The notes: generated from the sequence alone by a model not told the origin. 64,000 nt of DNA from JANPPS01 sp965246925 (GCA_965246925.1 OZ251994.1:1984001-2048000); one strand, 5' to 3'. Numbered from the stretch's first letter, positions 11,742 through 20,033 are shown. Program-made: numbers and translations.

Positions 11742-12176
11742 CCCTCCGGGAGAGGGTCGGGGTGAGGGTAACAACCGGCAACGCCTTCAATCGGTTGAAG
11801 CCAGCGCTGCATCGTCTCCCTCACCCCGGCCCTGTCCCGAAGGGAGAGGGGGAAGAAGCAGCACGATCCAAGGCGCAGGCCAGCCCCCTCTCCCTCCGGG
11901 AGAGGGTTGGGGTGAGGGTAACAACCGGCAACGCCCTCAATCGGTAGAAGCCAGCGCTGCGTCGTCTCCCTCACCCCGGCCCTCTCCCGAAGGGAGAGGG
12001 GGAAGAGACAGCATGACCCAAGGCGCAGGCCAGCCCCCTCTCCCTCCGAGAGAGGGTCGGGGTGAGGGTAACAACCGGCGACGCCCTCAGTCGGTAGAAG
12101 CCAGCCCTGCGTCGTCTCCCTCACCCCAGCCCTCTCCCGAGGGGAGAGGGGGCAGAGACAGCATGACCCTCTCAGC
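11742..12176. repeat. Three tandem 150-bp units with paired palindromes (BIME-like array)
   Basis: Units begin at 11742, 11892 and 12042 with an exact 150-base period and high identity; the third is slightly shorter. Each holds two palindromes (arms CCCTCTCCC/GGGAGAGGG, with loops GAA or TCC) that are inverted relative to each other and flanked by CCCTCACCCC or its complement GGGGTGAGGG. This is the layout of bacterial interspersed mosaic elements. Between the flanks each unit keeps a short segment, CCTCAATCGG then AGCGCTGCGTCGTC, which matches the sequences just before and at the very end of the DUF559 gene. The array ends immediately before livG. Confidence 0.85.
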
Positions 12177-12188
12177 GGGAGACGGAGC

Positions 12189-12914
12189 GTGAGTACTCTT
12201 CTAAGCCTAAACAACGTTACCAAGACCTTCGGCGGCGTAGCGGCCAACGTGGATATCAGCTTCGACGTCACCGAGGGGGAGATCCTGGGGTTGATTGGTC
12301 CCAACGGCGCCGGGAAGACCAGCCTGTTCAACTCCATCTCCGGTGAAGTCACGCCGGACAAGGGCCTCATCACCCTGGGCGGCCAGCAAATCAGCGGTAC
12401 CGGGCCGGTCGCGTGCGCCAAGGCCGGCGTTGCGCGCACGTTCCAAGTGGTGCGCAGCTTCGACAGCATGAGCGTGCTGGAAAACGTCATGGTCGGCGCC
12501 TTCAGCCGGCATCCCACCGCGCGGGCCGCGATGCGGGAGGCGCAGCGGGTGCTGGAGTTCGCCGGGCTCGGCGCGCGCGCGGACGCGGCGGCGCATGAGC
12601 TCACGCCGCCCGAGAAGCGCCGGCTCGAGATCGCGCGGGCGCTCGCCACCCAGCCGCGCGTGCTGCTGCTGGATGAGATGCTGACCGGCCTGACCCCTAC
12701 CGAGGCCGCGGGCGGGGTGGCGTTGATCCGGGCCGTGCGGGACCAGGGGATCACGGTGGTGATGGTGGAGCACGTGATGGAGGTCGTGCTGCCGCTGGTG
12801 GACCGGGCCGTCGTGCTCAACCTCGGCCGCGTGCTGATGCAGGGGTCGCCGGCCGAGGTGGTGAAGCACCCGGACGTCATCCGCGCCTATCTGGGGGACC
12901 GCTATGCTGCTTGA
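12189..12914 (+). CDS. livG: LivG-type ABC transporter ATP-binding protein
   Basis: A 241-residue ATPase with a GTG start at 12189, just after the repeat array. Walker A is GPNGAGKTS; Walker B is VLLLDE. The signature segment reads LTPPEKRRLEIARAL in place of LSxGQ, and DEM replaces DEP. Such divergent signatures occur in a subgroup of branched-chain-type ATPases, so this alone does not imply inactivity. It pairs with LivF, whose ATG overlaps this gene by 11 bases. Because the IS and repeats lie upstream, it probably uses a promoter different from that of livHM. Confidence 0.92.
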   Translation: MSTLLSLNNVTKTFGGVAANVDISFDVTEGEILGLIGPNGAGKTSLFNSISGEVTPDKGLITLGGQQISGTGPVACAKAGVARTFQVVRSFDSMSVLENVMVGAFSRHPTARAAMREAQRVLEFAGLGARADAAAHELTPPEKRRLEIARALATQPRVLLLDEMLTGLTPTEAAGGVALIRAVRDQGITVVMVEHVMEVVLPLVDRAVVLNLGRVLMQGSPAEVVKHPDVIRAYLGDRYAA

Positions 12915-13608
12915 GCTACAGGACGTCTCCGCCAGCTATCGCGGCCTCAAGGCGCTGCAGGGCGTGAGCCTCGCGGTCGCACCGGGCGAGGTTGTGGCCG
13001 TGGTGGGCGCCAACGGCGCGGGCAAGAGCACGCTGCTGCGCGCCATCGCCGGGCAGGTGAGCACGGAGGGAACTATCCGGTTCGACGGCAACAGCTTGGC
13101 CGGCGTGAAGCCGCATCTGGTCACCCGCGCCGGCGTCGGCCTGGTGCCGGAGGGGCGGCGGCTGTTCCCCCGCCTGTCGGTCGAGGACAATCTCCGCCTC
13201 GGCGCCTATGCCCGCCGCGGGGACCCGGCGCGCTTCGCCCCGCTGCAACTCGTCTTCACCCTGTTCCCCCGCCTGCAGGAGCGGCTGCATCAGCGGGCCG
13301 AGACCCTGTCCGGCGGTGAGCAGCAGATGCTGGCCATCGGACGCGCGCTGATGACCCAGCCCCGCCTGCTGATGCTGGACGAGCCGAGCCAGGGGATCGC
13401 ACCCAAGCTCGTGGACGACATCTTCGCCGCCATCGTCCGTATCCGCGACCTCGGCACCACCATCCTGCTGGTAGAGCAGCGCCTGGCGGAGACGCTGGAG
13501 TTGGCGGGCCGCGCCTACGTGCTGCAGACCGGGCGGATCGTCATGGAGGGCCCGGCCGCCGACATCGCCGCCGATGCGGGGGTGCGCAAGGCCTATCTGG
13601 GCATGTAA
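12904..13608 (+). CDS. livF: LivF-type ABC transporter ATP-binding protein
   Basis: A 234-residue ATPase with canonical motifs: Walker A GANGAGKST near residue 37, signature LSGGEQQMLAIGRAL, Walker B LLMLDEPSQG and the switch region LVEQ. The RAGVGLVPEGRRLFPRLSVEDNL stretch (its central residues VPEGRRLF) is typical of LivF. It overlaps livG and is followed by the quinone oxidoreductase gene after 10 bases. It energises import by the LivHM channel. Confidence 0.93.
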   Translation: MLLELQDVSASYRGLKALQGVSLAVAPGEVVAVVGANGAGKSTLLRAIAGQVSTEGTIRFDGNSLAGVKPHLVTRAGVGLVPEGRRLFPRLSVEDNLRLGAYARRGDPARFAPLQLVFTLFPRLQERLHQRAETLSGGEQQMLAIGRALMTQPRLLMLDEPSQGIAPKLVDDIFAAIVRIRDLGTTILLVEQRLAETLELAGRAYVLQTGRIVMEGPAADIAADAGVRKAYLGM

Positions 13609-13618
13609 GGTGGCGGTC

Positions 13619-14614
13619 ATGACCCTCCCCAGCACCATGCGCCACATCGCCCACACACCCGGCGGGCCCGAGACGGTGCACCTCACCACCGGCCCCGTCC
13701 CCAGCCCGGCCGAGGGCGAGGTGCTGATCCGCGTCATGGCCGCCGGCGTGAACCGTCCGGACGTGGCGCAGCGCATGGGCGCCTATCCGCCCCCGCCCGG
13801 CGCCAGTCCGCTTCTCGGGCTGGAAGTCGCCGGTGAGGTCGTGCAGTCCCGCGCGCCGGGCTGGGCGATGGGGGACCAGGTCTGCGGGCTCGCCAATGGC
13901 GGGGGGTATGCCGAGTATTGCGCAGTGCCGGGCATGCAATGCCTGCCTTGGCCTACCGGGTATGACGCCACGCGGGCGGCGGCGCTGCCGGAGACCTATT
14001 TTACCGTCTGGGCCAACCTGTTCATGATCGGCCGCCTCGCCCCCGGTGAGCGGGCGCTCGTGCATGGCGGCACCAGCGGCATCGGCCTCACGGCGCTGCA
14101 GCTCGGCCATGAGTTCGGCAGCCGCATGATCACGACGGCGGGCTCGCAAGCCAAATGCGACGCGTGCTTGCGCCACGGCGCCAGTGCCGCGATCAACTAC
14201 AAGGAGGCGGACTTCGCCCACGCGGTTAAGGAGTTCACCGCCGGGGCCGGGGTGGACGTGGTGCTGGACATGGTGGGCGGGCCCTATCTGCAGCAGAACC
14301 TGCGTAGCCTCGCGATGGACGGCCGCCTGGTGTTGATCGCCTTCCTGGGCGGGCCCAAGGTCGCGGACATGGACTTCACCACCGTCATGACCCGGCGCCT
14401 CACCATCACCGGCAGCACCATGCGCCCGCGCACCGCGGCGCAGAAAGCCGAGATCGCCGATGCGCTGCGGGACAAAGTCTGGCCCGTGCTGGACGCCGGA
14501 CGCTGCGGCCCGGTGATCCACGAGGTGTTCCCGCTCGACCGCGCGGCGGACGCGCACCGGCTGATGGAAAGCAGCGCGCATATCGGCAAGATCATGCTGC
14601 AGGTGGCGGCCTGA
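13619..14614 (+). CDS. NAD(P)H quinone oxidoreductase, PIG3-like zinc-independent MDR
   Basis: A 331-residue medium-chain reductase. I chose the ATG at 13619 (AAGG upstream) rather than the upstream ATG inside livF. It shows AAGVNRPDVAQRMGAYPPPPG and LGLEVAGEV at the N-terminus, the nucleotide-binding turn VHGGTSGIGLTALQL, and the C-terminal HIGKIMLQV. These match the PIG3/quinone oxidoreductase subfamily, which reduces quinones or enoyl compounds with NADPH. There are no zinc ligands. Co-directionality and 10-base spacing place it at the end of the transporter operon, where it may detoxify or process a product; that link is inferred. Confidence 0.88.
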   Translation: MTLPSTMRHIAHTPGGPETVHLTTGPVPSPAEGEVLIRVMAAGVNRPDVAQRMGAYPPPPGASPLLGLEVAGEVVQSRAPGWAMGDQVCGLANGGGYAEYCAVPGMQCLPWPTGYDATRAAALPETYFTVWANLFMIGRLAPGERALVHGGTSGIGLTALQLGHEFGSRMITTAGSQAKCDACLRHGASAAINYKEADFAHAVKEFTAGAGVDVVLDMVGGPYLQQNLRSLAMDGRLVLIAFLGGPKVADMDFTTVMTRRLTITGSTMRPRTAAQKAEIADALRDKVWPVLDAGRCGPVIHEVFPLDRAADAHRLMESSAHIGKIMLQVAA

Positions 14615-14617
14615 CCA

Positions 14618-14644
14618 CCCCCGCCCCACATGGTAGGGCGGGGG
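14618..14644. terminator. GC-rich hairpin between convergent genes
   Basis: A perfect 9-bp stem, CCCCCGCCC (14618-14626) with GGGCGGGGG (14636-14644), and a 9-base loop, lies 3 bases after the oxidoreductase stop and just beyond the end of the convergent ClpP-like gene. There is no T-run, so termination is inferred from position and stem strength only. Confidence 0.5.
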
Positions 14645-14651
14645 CGCCGCG

Positions 14652-15344
14652 CTAAAGCAGCTCGGTCGCGCTCTTGATGACCTTGTGCACCATGCCGTAG
14701 CTGATGGCCTCGTCGGCCGACATCCAATGGTTGCGGTCGGTGTCCTTCACGACCCGCTCGTAGGTCTGGCCCGTCTCGCCGGCGATGATGCGGTTGATGC
14801 GTTCGCGCATCTTGATGATCTCGCGCGCCTCGATATCGATATCGGTCGCCGGGCCGCGCACGCCGCCCATGGGCTGATGCAGCAGGAAGCGCGTGTTGGG
14901 CAGGCACATGCGCCGGTCCTTGGCGCCGGCGAGGAAGATCAGCGCCCCCGCGCTCGCCACCCAGCCGGTGCCGATCATGCGCACCGGGGCGATGCCGTCC
15001 ACGAAGCGGATCATGTCATGGATGGTGTCGCCGCTCTCGACGTGGCCGCCCGGTGAGTTCACGTAAACATCGATCGGCCTGTCGCTATCGGCAGCCAACG
15101 CCAGCAACCGACCCGTCACATCTCGCGCCACCTTGTCATTGATCGCGCCGAACACCAGCACGGTGCGCGTCTTGAACAGCCGGCTCTCGAGTTCGTTGAT
15201 GGGCGAGGACAGTGTCTTATTATCGCCAGGCTCACTCGGCTGCGGACCCTCGGGCTCCGGGACGTTCGGGCCGTCCGGCGCATCGGGTTCATCGTCGTCC
15301 ATGCGGGTGTGCGAACGGAAGGTCGGATCGTAGCGTCGGATCAA
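14652..15344 (-). CDS. clpP: ClpP-like serine protease with altered catalytic triad
   Basis: A 230-residue protein. Residues 1-45 are an acidic Pro/Asp/Glu-rich extension (Met15 is an alternative start). The rest is a ClpP fold: VYVNSPGGHVESGDTIHD, the nucleophile Ser131 in WVASAGAL, His156 in RFLLHQPMGG, and a C-terminal MSADEAISYGMV. Ser to His spacing is 25 residues, as in E. coli ClpP. The third triad position, 49 residues after the His, is Asn205 rather than Asp (DTDRNHWMS against DTERDRFLS in E. coli). ClpP degrades proteins delivered by ClpA/X-type unfoldases; no unfoldase is nearby. It is probably a second, specialised ClpP. Confidence 0.9.
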   Translation of the reverse strand: MIRRYDPTFRSHTRMDDDEPDAPDGPNVPEPEGPQPSEPGDNKTLSSPINELESRLFKTRTVLVFGAINDKVARDVTGRLLALAADSDRPIDVYVNSPGGHVESGDTIHDMIRFVDGIAPVRMIGTGWVASAGALIFLAGAKDRRMCLPNTRFLLHQPMGGVRGPATDIDIEAREIIKMRERINRIIAGETGQTYERVVKDTDRNHWMSADEAISYGMVHKVIKSATELL

Positions 15345-15557
15345 GGAAACACCTCAGTATTGAAGACGTCCCCCTAAGTGCGGGTTGTCAGGCCGATCGG
15401 CAAGCTGGTTTGCGCAACGCCCGCTACATGCCCGGGTCTGCCTGTCCAAAAAGCGGCAACAAAGGTGACCTTTGACACATCTGAACACTTCCGGACTAAC
15501 AAAACGTTAAGCGGAACGGCTACGTAGTCCCGGCATGCCGCTCGGCAGGAGAAAGTA

Positions 15558-16001
15558 ATGTCACAAGCCGTTAGCATTCTGCTCGTGGAGAGCAATCCCA
15601 TTCTCCGCCGGGAGTGGGCGGCCGGGCTGGAGGAGCGTGGCGGATTTCGGACCCGGACCGTATCCAGCCTGTCTGATGCCGGCCGCGTGATCGACGCCGA
15701 GTGCCGGTTCGACGCGATCATTCTTGCCGACCGCCTGCCCGACGGCTCGGGCAAAGCATTCTGTGCCGGGCTGCGGGAGGACGAAGACTGGACCCCGGTC
15801 ATCATCACCGCCGCCCGCGCCGACGAGGTGGACGTCGTCCGGGCATTCGAGGCGGGTGCCGACGATCACATGATCCGCCCCGGCCTCGCCGAGCTAGTCG
15901 CCCGCCTACGGGCCCAGCTCCGCGCGGCCCGCCGGCCCGTTCTGCCCACGTCGTTCGGCCCGGCGTTCATACACCACTCCGCGCCCGCCTACATTATGTA
16001 A
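15558..16001 (+). CDS. Stand-alone degenerate receiver-domain protein (pseudo-receiver)
   Basis: A 147-residue single-domain protein with the fold pattern of CheY-like receivers (SILLVESNP, ADRLPDGSG, VIITAAR, FEAGADDHMIRPG). Key phosphorylation residues are changed. The phospho-acceptor position is Ala57, with the Asp shifted to 58. One of the paired acidic residues is missing (E11-S12-N13). The conserved Lys is Arg107, while Thr84 is kept. The last 25 residues are an unstructured tail. It probably acts without phosphorylation or is inactive. There is no output domain and no adjacent kinase. A plausible RBS (GGAG) precedes the ATG. Confidence 0.82.
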   Translation: MSQAVSILLVESNPILRREWAAGLEERGGFRTRTVSSLSDAGRVIDAECRFDAIILADRLPDGSGKAFCAGLREDEDWTPVIITAARADEVDVVRAFEAGADDHMIRPGLAELVARLRAQLRAARRPVLPTSFGPAFIHHSAPAYIM

Positions 16002-16032
16002 ATGCTCATCCCTTTGCGCTAGCCTTCATGGC

Positions 16033-17625
16033 ATGAGCGTATCGGCGGCGGATTGTGACTACCTCATCGTCGGCGGCGGCACAGCGGGCTGCATCCTAGC
16101 CGCGCGGTTGACTGAAGATCCGTCAACCCGCGTCATCCTGCTCGAAGCCGGCCCGCCCGACCGCGACCCCTGGATCCATATTCCGGCCGGCTACGCCCGC
16201 CTATTCGCCAGTAAGCGCTACGATTGGCACCATACGACCGAACCGGAGGCCGGGCTTGGCGGACGCCGCGTGCCATGGCCGCGCGGACGCGTGCTGGGCG
16301 GCTCGGGCTCCATCAACGGCATGGCCTACCTCCGCGGCTCCCCGCACGACTACGACCGCTGGGCTCAAGCCGGCGCACGCGGCTGGTCCTACGCCGACGT
16401 GCTGCCCGCCTTCCGCCGGATCGAGGACTGGGGCGGCCCACCCGGTGCGACGCGCCACCGCGGCGGCCCCATCGCCGTGACCGAGCCGGCCCTCTCTGTC
16501 GGCGGCCGCGCTTTCGTCGAGTCCTGCGTCACCGCCGGCTTTCCGCGCCAGTCCGACGTGAACGACGGCATGATCGAGGGCGCCGGGCCGATCCAGGTCA
16601 ACGTCAGCCGTGGCCGCCGGCAGAGCACGGCACAACGCTACCTCAAGCCCGCCCGTGGCCGGCCCAACCTGAAAATCCTGACGGACGCCACCGTCCTCCG
16701 AGTGACATTGACAGACCAGTCTGCCACCGGCTGCATCGCCCGGATCGCCGGCGAGGTGCGGCCCATTACCGCCCGCGAGACCATCCTCTGCGCTGGCGCA
16801 ATCGCCACGCCACAGCTGCTGATGCTGTCCGGCATCGGCGAGGGTGCCATGCTGCAGGCGCTCGGCATCCCCGTGCTGCTCGACCGGTCTGCCGTGGGCC
16901 AGAACCTGCAGGACCACCTCATCTCCCGCGCCGTGTTCCGCACCCGCCCGGCCGCGACGCTGAACGAGATCATGGCGAGCCCCTGGCGAAAAGGCGGAAT
17001 GGCGCTCGACTACGCACTCCGCCGGCGCGGCCCCATGGCGGTGGGCGCCGGGGAGGCCGGCCTGTTCGCCCGCGTGACACCGGGCGCCGAGGAGGCAGAG
17101 GTCCAGCTCCTGTTTATCAACTTCAGCCTGAAGCCCGGACGCGGCTACACCCTGGCGCGCCACCCCGGCATGATGATCAATTTTGGCCAGTGCCGGCCCG
17201 ATAGCCGCGGCAGCCTGACCTTGCGCAGCCCGGACCCGTCCGACCGTCCGTTGATCCATGCCAACTATCTCACCGCCCCGTCTGACCAGCGCATCCTGCT
17301 CGCCGCCGCCCGTCTCGCCCAGCGTATCGTCCGCACCCAGCCGCTCGCCGGTTTGGTGGAGCGGGAGCTGTTTCCGCCGTCATTGGACGACGCCGACCTG
17401 CTGAAGGCGCTCCGCACGCAAGCCACGACCGTCTATCATCCGTGCGGCACTTGCCGCATGGGTTCCGACGACCATGCCGTACTGGACCCGACCCTCCGTG
17501 TCCGAGGCATCGGCCAGCTTCGCGTCGCCGACGCCAGCGCCATGCCACTTATCCCATCATCCAACATCCAACCGGCAGTCATGATGATTGCCGAACGCGC
17601 GGTAGAACTTCTTCGCACCAGTTGA
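16033..17625 (+). CDS. GMC-family FAD oxidoreductase (choline/alcohol dehydrogenase-like)
   Basis: A 530-residue flavoprotein. The FAD-binding motif is YLIVGGGTAGCILAARL at residues 10-26; GMC signature 1 follows as RGRVLGGSGSINGMAY, and signature 2 is GAIATPQLLMLSGIG. The active-site region is YHPCGTCRMG near residue 474, with a C-terminal NIQPAVMMIAERAVEL. The family oxidises alcohols such as choline, glucose or polyethylene glycols, passing electrons to oxygen or quinones. There is no signal peptide, so it is probably cytoplasmic. The substrate cannot be read from the sequence and neighbours give no clue. Confidence 0.92.
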   Translation: MSVSAADCDYLIVGGGTAGCILAARLTEDPSTRVILLEAGPPDRDPWIHIPAGYARLFASKRYDWHHTTEPEAGLGGRRVPWPRGRVLGGSGSINGMAYLRGSPHDYDRWAQAGARGWSYADVLPAFRRIEDWGGPPGATRHRGGPIAVTEPALSVGGRAFVESCVTAGFPRQSDVNDGMIEGAGPIQVNVSRGRRQSTAQRYLKPARGRPNLKILTDATVLRVTLTDQSATGCIARIAGEVRPITARETILCAGAIATPQLLMLSGIGEGAMLQALGIPVLLDRSAVGQNLQDHLISRAVFRTRPAATLNEIMASPWRKGGMALDYALRRRGPMAVGAGEAGLFARVTPGAEEAEVQLLFINFSLKPGRGYTLARHPGMMINFGQCRPDSRGSLTLRSPDPSDRPLIHANYLTAPSDQRILLAAARLAQRIVRTQPLAGLVERELFPPSLDDADLLKALRTQATTVYHPCGTCRMGSDDHAVLDPTLRVRGIGQLRVADASAMPLIPSSNIQPAVMMIAERAVELLRTS

Positions 17626-17691
17626 CTGCGATAGCTGCATCTGCTCACGTCGACTCGCGTCAAAATTGCAAGATGCGATTGGATATTCGCG

Positions 17692-18381
17692 ATGCCTAAG
17701 GAGTTCGACAGGACGTTTGCGCCGCCGCCGCCCGTGTTCGAAGACACTGGTCCTCAAGGCCACCGAGGACGCATGCGCACGAAACTGCTCACCCGCGGAC
17801 CCGGCGCTCTAGCCGACTATGAGCTGCTCGAAATGTTGCTTTTCTTGGGAATCGGCCGACGGGATACCAAGCCGCTGGCCAAGGCTACCATCAACCGGTT
17901 CGGCAGTCTCGCCGGCGCGCTGGCGGGTAGCCCTCCGCAGCTCGCCCATCTCGGCCAGGGTTGCGTAATCGCGCTCAAGCTGGCGCAGGAGGCCTCGATC
18001 CGCCTCGCCCGCGCTGAGATGCGGCAGCGCCCCCATTTGCCGAACTGGAATGGCGTGCTGGACTATCTCGACAGCGGCGCCGGCCCGGCAGTGGCGTTCC
18101 GCACGCTATACCTCAACAACCGCAACCGCCTTCTAGCCGATGAGGCGATGCCGGAGCAGCTGGGCTCGACCGAGCAATTGCACGCCGTAGCCGCCCGTGC
18201 GCTCGAACTGCATGCCACCGCGCTGATCCTCGTGGGCGACACCTCCGCCCAGCCCGGCCTCCGCGTCCTGATCCGCCAATTGCAAGCCGGGGCGGAGCAC
18301 CTGACCATCAAACTGCACGACTGCGTGCTCGGCTCTTCCGGACGGTGGCGCAGCCTGAGGGCGTCCGGGCAGCTGAATTGA
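17692..18381 (+). CDS. RadC-family protein with degenerate metalloprotease motif
   Basis: A 229-residue protein resembling RadC/UPF0758. The N-terminal helix-hairpin-helix region (about 25-105) starts with GHRGRMRTKLLTRGPGALAD and contains a second hairpin LGQGCVIALKLAQE. The C-terminal half (about 110-229) follows the JAB/MPN fold, but the zinc motif HxH(x)nD is lost: where active RadC has ILVHNHPSGD, this protein reads ILVGDTSAQPG. It is therefore predicted not to bind zinc. The next gene, which overlaps its end, is a RadC with an intact motif, so the two look like a diverged tandem duplication, possibly a catalytic/non-catalytic pair. Confidence 0.85.
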   Translation: MPKEFDRTFAPPPPVFEDTGPQGHRGRMRTKLLTRGPGALADYELLEMLLFLGIGRRDTKPLAKATINRFGSLAGALAGSPPQLAHLGQGCVIALKLAQEASIRLARAEMRQRPHLPNWNGVLDYLDSGAGPAVAFRTLYLNNRNRLLADEAMPEQLGSTEQLHAVAARALELHATALILVGDTSAQPGLRVLIRQLQAGAEHLTIKLHDCVLGSSGRWRSLRASGQLN

Positions 18382-19472
18382 GCTGGCTGCCTTGGGGCCG
18401 GCCCCGTCCTGAGCCATCGGCGGCCGGGCTGGAGTACGACGTCACGATCGATCTTGGCCCTCGCAACATCACCGGGCAGGACGCCGGCCCAGCCATGGCC
18501 GCCGCCCGCAAAGCCGCCGCCGCCTTGCCCGGCGTGCAACAGGTCAGCGTCGGGCGGCATGACGGACGCGGCGCCACGCGGGGGCTGTGGGTCCGCGTCA
18601 CCCCGCCAGGCCGCGGCACGGCGCCGGTCACCGCCGCCTGGACCACACTCCGCACCCAAGTGGAGGCGGCCGTGACCGAAGCGCTCGACATCTTGACCCA
18701 ATCAGCGGCGATGCCTGATTACGATGTGCAGCATGTCCATCGGGCGTTGGGCTTCGCCGACGGCACCGCTTACACGCCGGCCCCATTCCGCCCGCCGTCC
18801 GGGGCCGAGGCGCTATCCCGCCCGGCCTCCCCGGCCCATGGCAGCATCCTGGCCGGGGACGCGGCGGCGCTGGACGACTTGGCCCTAACCTCGGCGCTGT
18901 TATCCCTCGTCCTGCCCACAGACCCGGCGCCTCTGGCCGAGCGCATCGTTGCACAATTCGGTAGCTTCGCCGGCGTGCTATCCGCCCCGGTCTTGGAGCT
19001 GGAACTCGTGCCCGGCCTAGGCCCGCACTCGGTCGCTGCGATAAAGCTGATCCACGCCACCGCGCTTCGCGCCGCACAGGCGGACCTAATGCATCGCCCG
19101 GTGCTCGATGACATGAAGCAGCTCACCGACTACCTCTCCGCCGTGCTGGCCCGCGAGCGGATCGAGCAGTTCCGCATCCTGTTCTTGGACGAGAAACACC
19201 AGCTGGTCGCCGACGAGGCGCAGGCGCGCGGCACCGTCAATCACACCCCCGTCTATCCGCGTGAAGTCGTGCGCCGCGCTATCGAGTTGCGGGCCGCGCA
19301 CCTGATTTTGGTGCACAATCACCCCAGCGGCGACCCCACCCCATCCAGGGAAGACGTAGAGATGACCGGCATGGTCCGCCAGGCCGCGGCATTGCTCGGC
19401 ATCGGCGTCCAGGACCACATCATCGTCGGCAACGGTCAATGGACCAGTTTCCGCGAGCAAGGATTGCTCTAG
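18345..19472 (+). CDS. radC: RadC-family JAB/MPN protein with N-terminal extension
   Basis: A 375-residue protein. The C-terminal part (about 165-375) is a full RadC: hairpin-helix region VPGLGPHSVAAIKLI, then the JAMM zinc site HNHPSGDPTPSRED near residue 324, and the closing DHIIVGNGQWTSFREQG. The first 145 residues form an extra domain I do not recognise. The ATG at 18345 overlaps the preceding RadC-like gene by 37 bases; a TTG at 18378 overlapping that gene's stop (TTGA) is an alternative start that would still encode most of the extension. RadC function is unsettled; it is not required for general repair in E. coli. It shares the stop-codon tetramer CTAG with the convergent Lrp gene. Confidence 0.87.
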   Translation: MAQPEGVRAAELSWLPWGRPRPEPSAAGLEYDVTIDLGPRNITGQDAGPAMAAARKAAAALPGVQQVSVGRHDGRGATRGLWVRVTPPGRGTAPVTAAWTTLRTQVEAAVTEALDILTQSAAMPDYDVQHVHRALGFADGTAYTPAPFRPPSGAEALSRPASPAHGSILAGDAAALDDLALTSALLSLVLPTDPAPLAERIVAQFGSFAGVLSAPVLELELVPGLGPHSVAAIKLIHATALRAAQADLMHRPVLDDMKQLTDYLSAVLARERIEQFRILFLDEKHQLVADEAQARGTVNHTPVYPREVVRRAIELRAAHLILVHNHPSGDPTPSREDVEMTGMVRQAAALLGIGVQDHIIVGNGQWTSFREQGLL

Positions 19473-19948
19473 AGCGGCACACCCGCGAGGTGCAGGCTGG
19501 TGCGGATGGTCTGCAGCGTCTGCACCCGGCTCACGTTGGCCGCGCCAGTCAGTTGCTGGGTCAGCCGGTTTTCATCTGCCGTGTCCCGCGCGACGAGCCG
19601 CAGCAGAAAATCACCCCCGCCCCGGATCATGTGGCACTCCCGCACCTCCGGCCACTGCCCCACCTCCCGCTCGAAGGCGCTCAGCACCGTTTCCTTCTGG
19701 CTCTCAAGCCCGACGATGGCGAAAAACATGATCTGCCACCCAAGGCGCGCCGAATCGATCTCGGCGTGGTAGCCCCTTATGATGCCTGCATCTTCAAGCC
19801 GCCGGATGCGCCTGAGACAGGGCGGGGCTGTAATCTCTGCCCGGCGCGCGATCTCGACATTCGTCATGCGCCCGTCCATCTGAAGCTCGGATAGGATCCG
19901 GCGGTCGATCGAGTCGAGTTCTACCCCGGATTCGTCCGCAGTTTTCAT
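19469..19948 (-). CDS. Lrp/AsnC-family transcriptional regulator
   Basis: A 159-residue regulator from the ATG at 19948. The N-terminal winged helix (about 10-60) reads LDSIDRRILSELQMDGRMTN with the recognition region ITAPPCLRRIRRLE. A C-terminal RAM ligand-binding domain contains VGLESQKETV and the glycine-rich IRGGGDFLLRLVARD. It is divergent from trxB with an 85-base gap that contains an AT-rich stretch (CAATTATATTACG, around 19965), a natural place for its operator. Control of trxB and autoregulation are therefore likely but inferred. Confidence 0.9.
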   Translation of the reverse strand: MKTADESGVELDSIDRRILSELQMDGRMTNVEIARRAEITAPPCLRRIRRLEDAGIIRGYHAEIDSARLGWQIMFFAIVGLESQKETVLSAFEREVGQWPEVRECHMIRGGGDFLLRLVARDTADENRLTQQLTGAANVSRVQTLQTIRTSLHLAGVPL

Positions 19949-20033
19949 ACAGCACCACTCATCACGCAATTATATTACGTTTGGCACCCGATGTGAACCC
20001 GCCTTATGTGTCCAAGCAGGAGACGACAGCTCA

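Noticed and set aside
11742..12176. Possible CRISPR array
   Set aside because: Units are 150 bases long, adjacent and nearly identical throughout, with no variable spacers and no cas genes nearby.
11714..12880. A minus-strand open frame through the repeats and livG
   Set aside because: It consists of translated palindromes and antisense livG and has no ribosome site or family resemblance.
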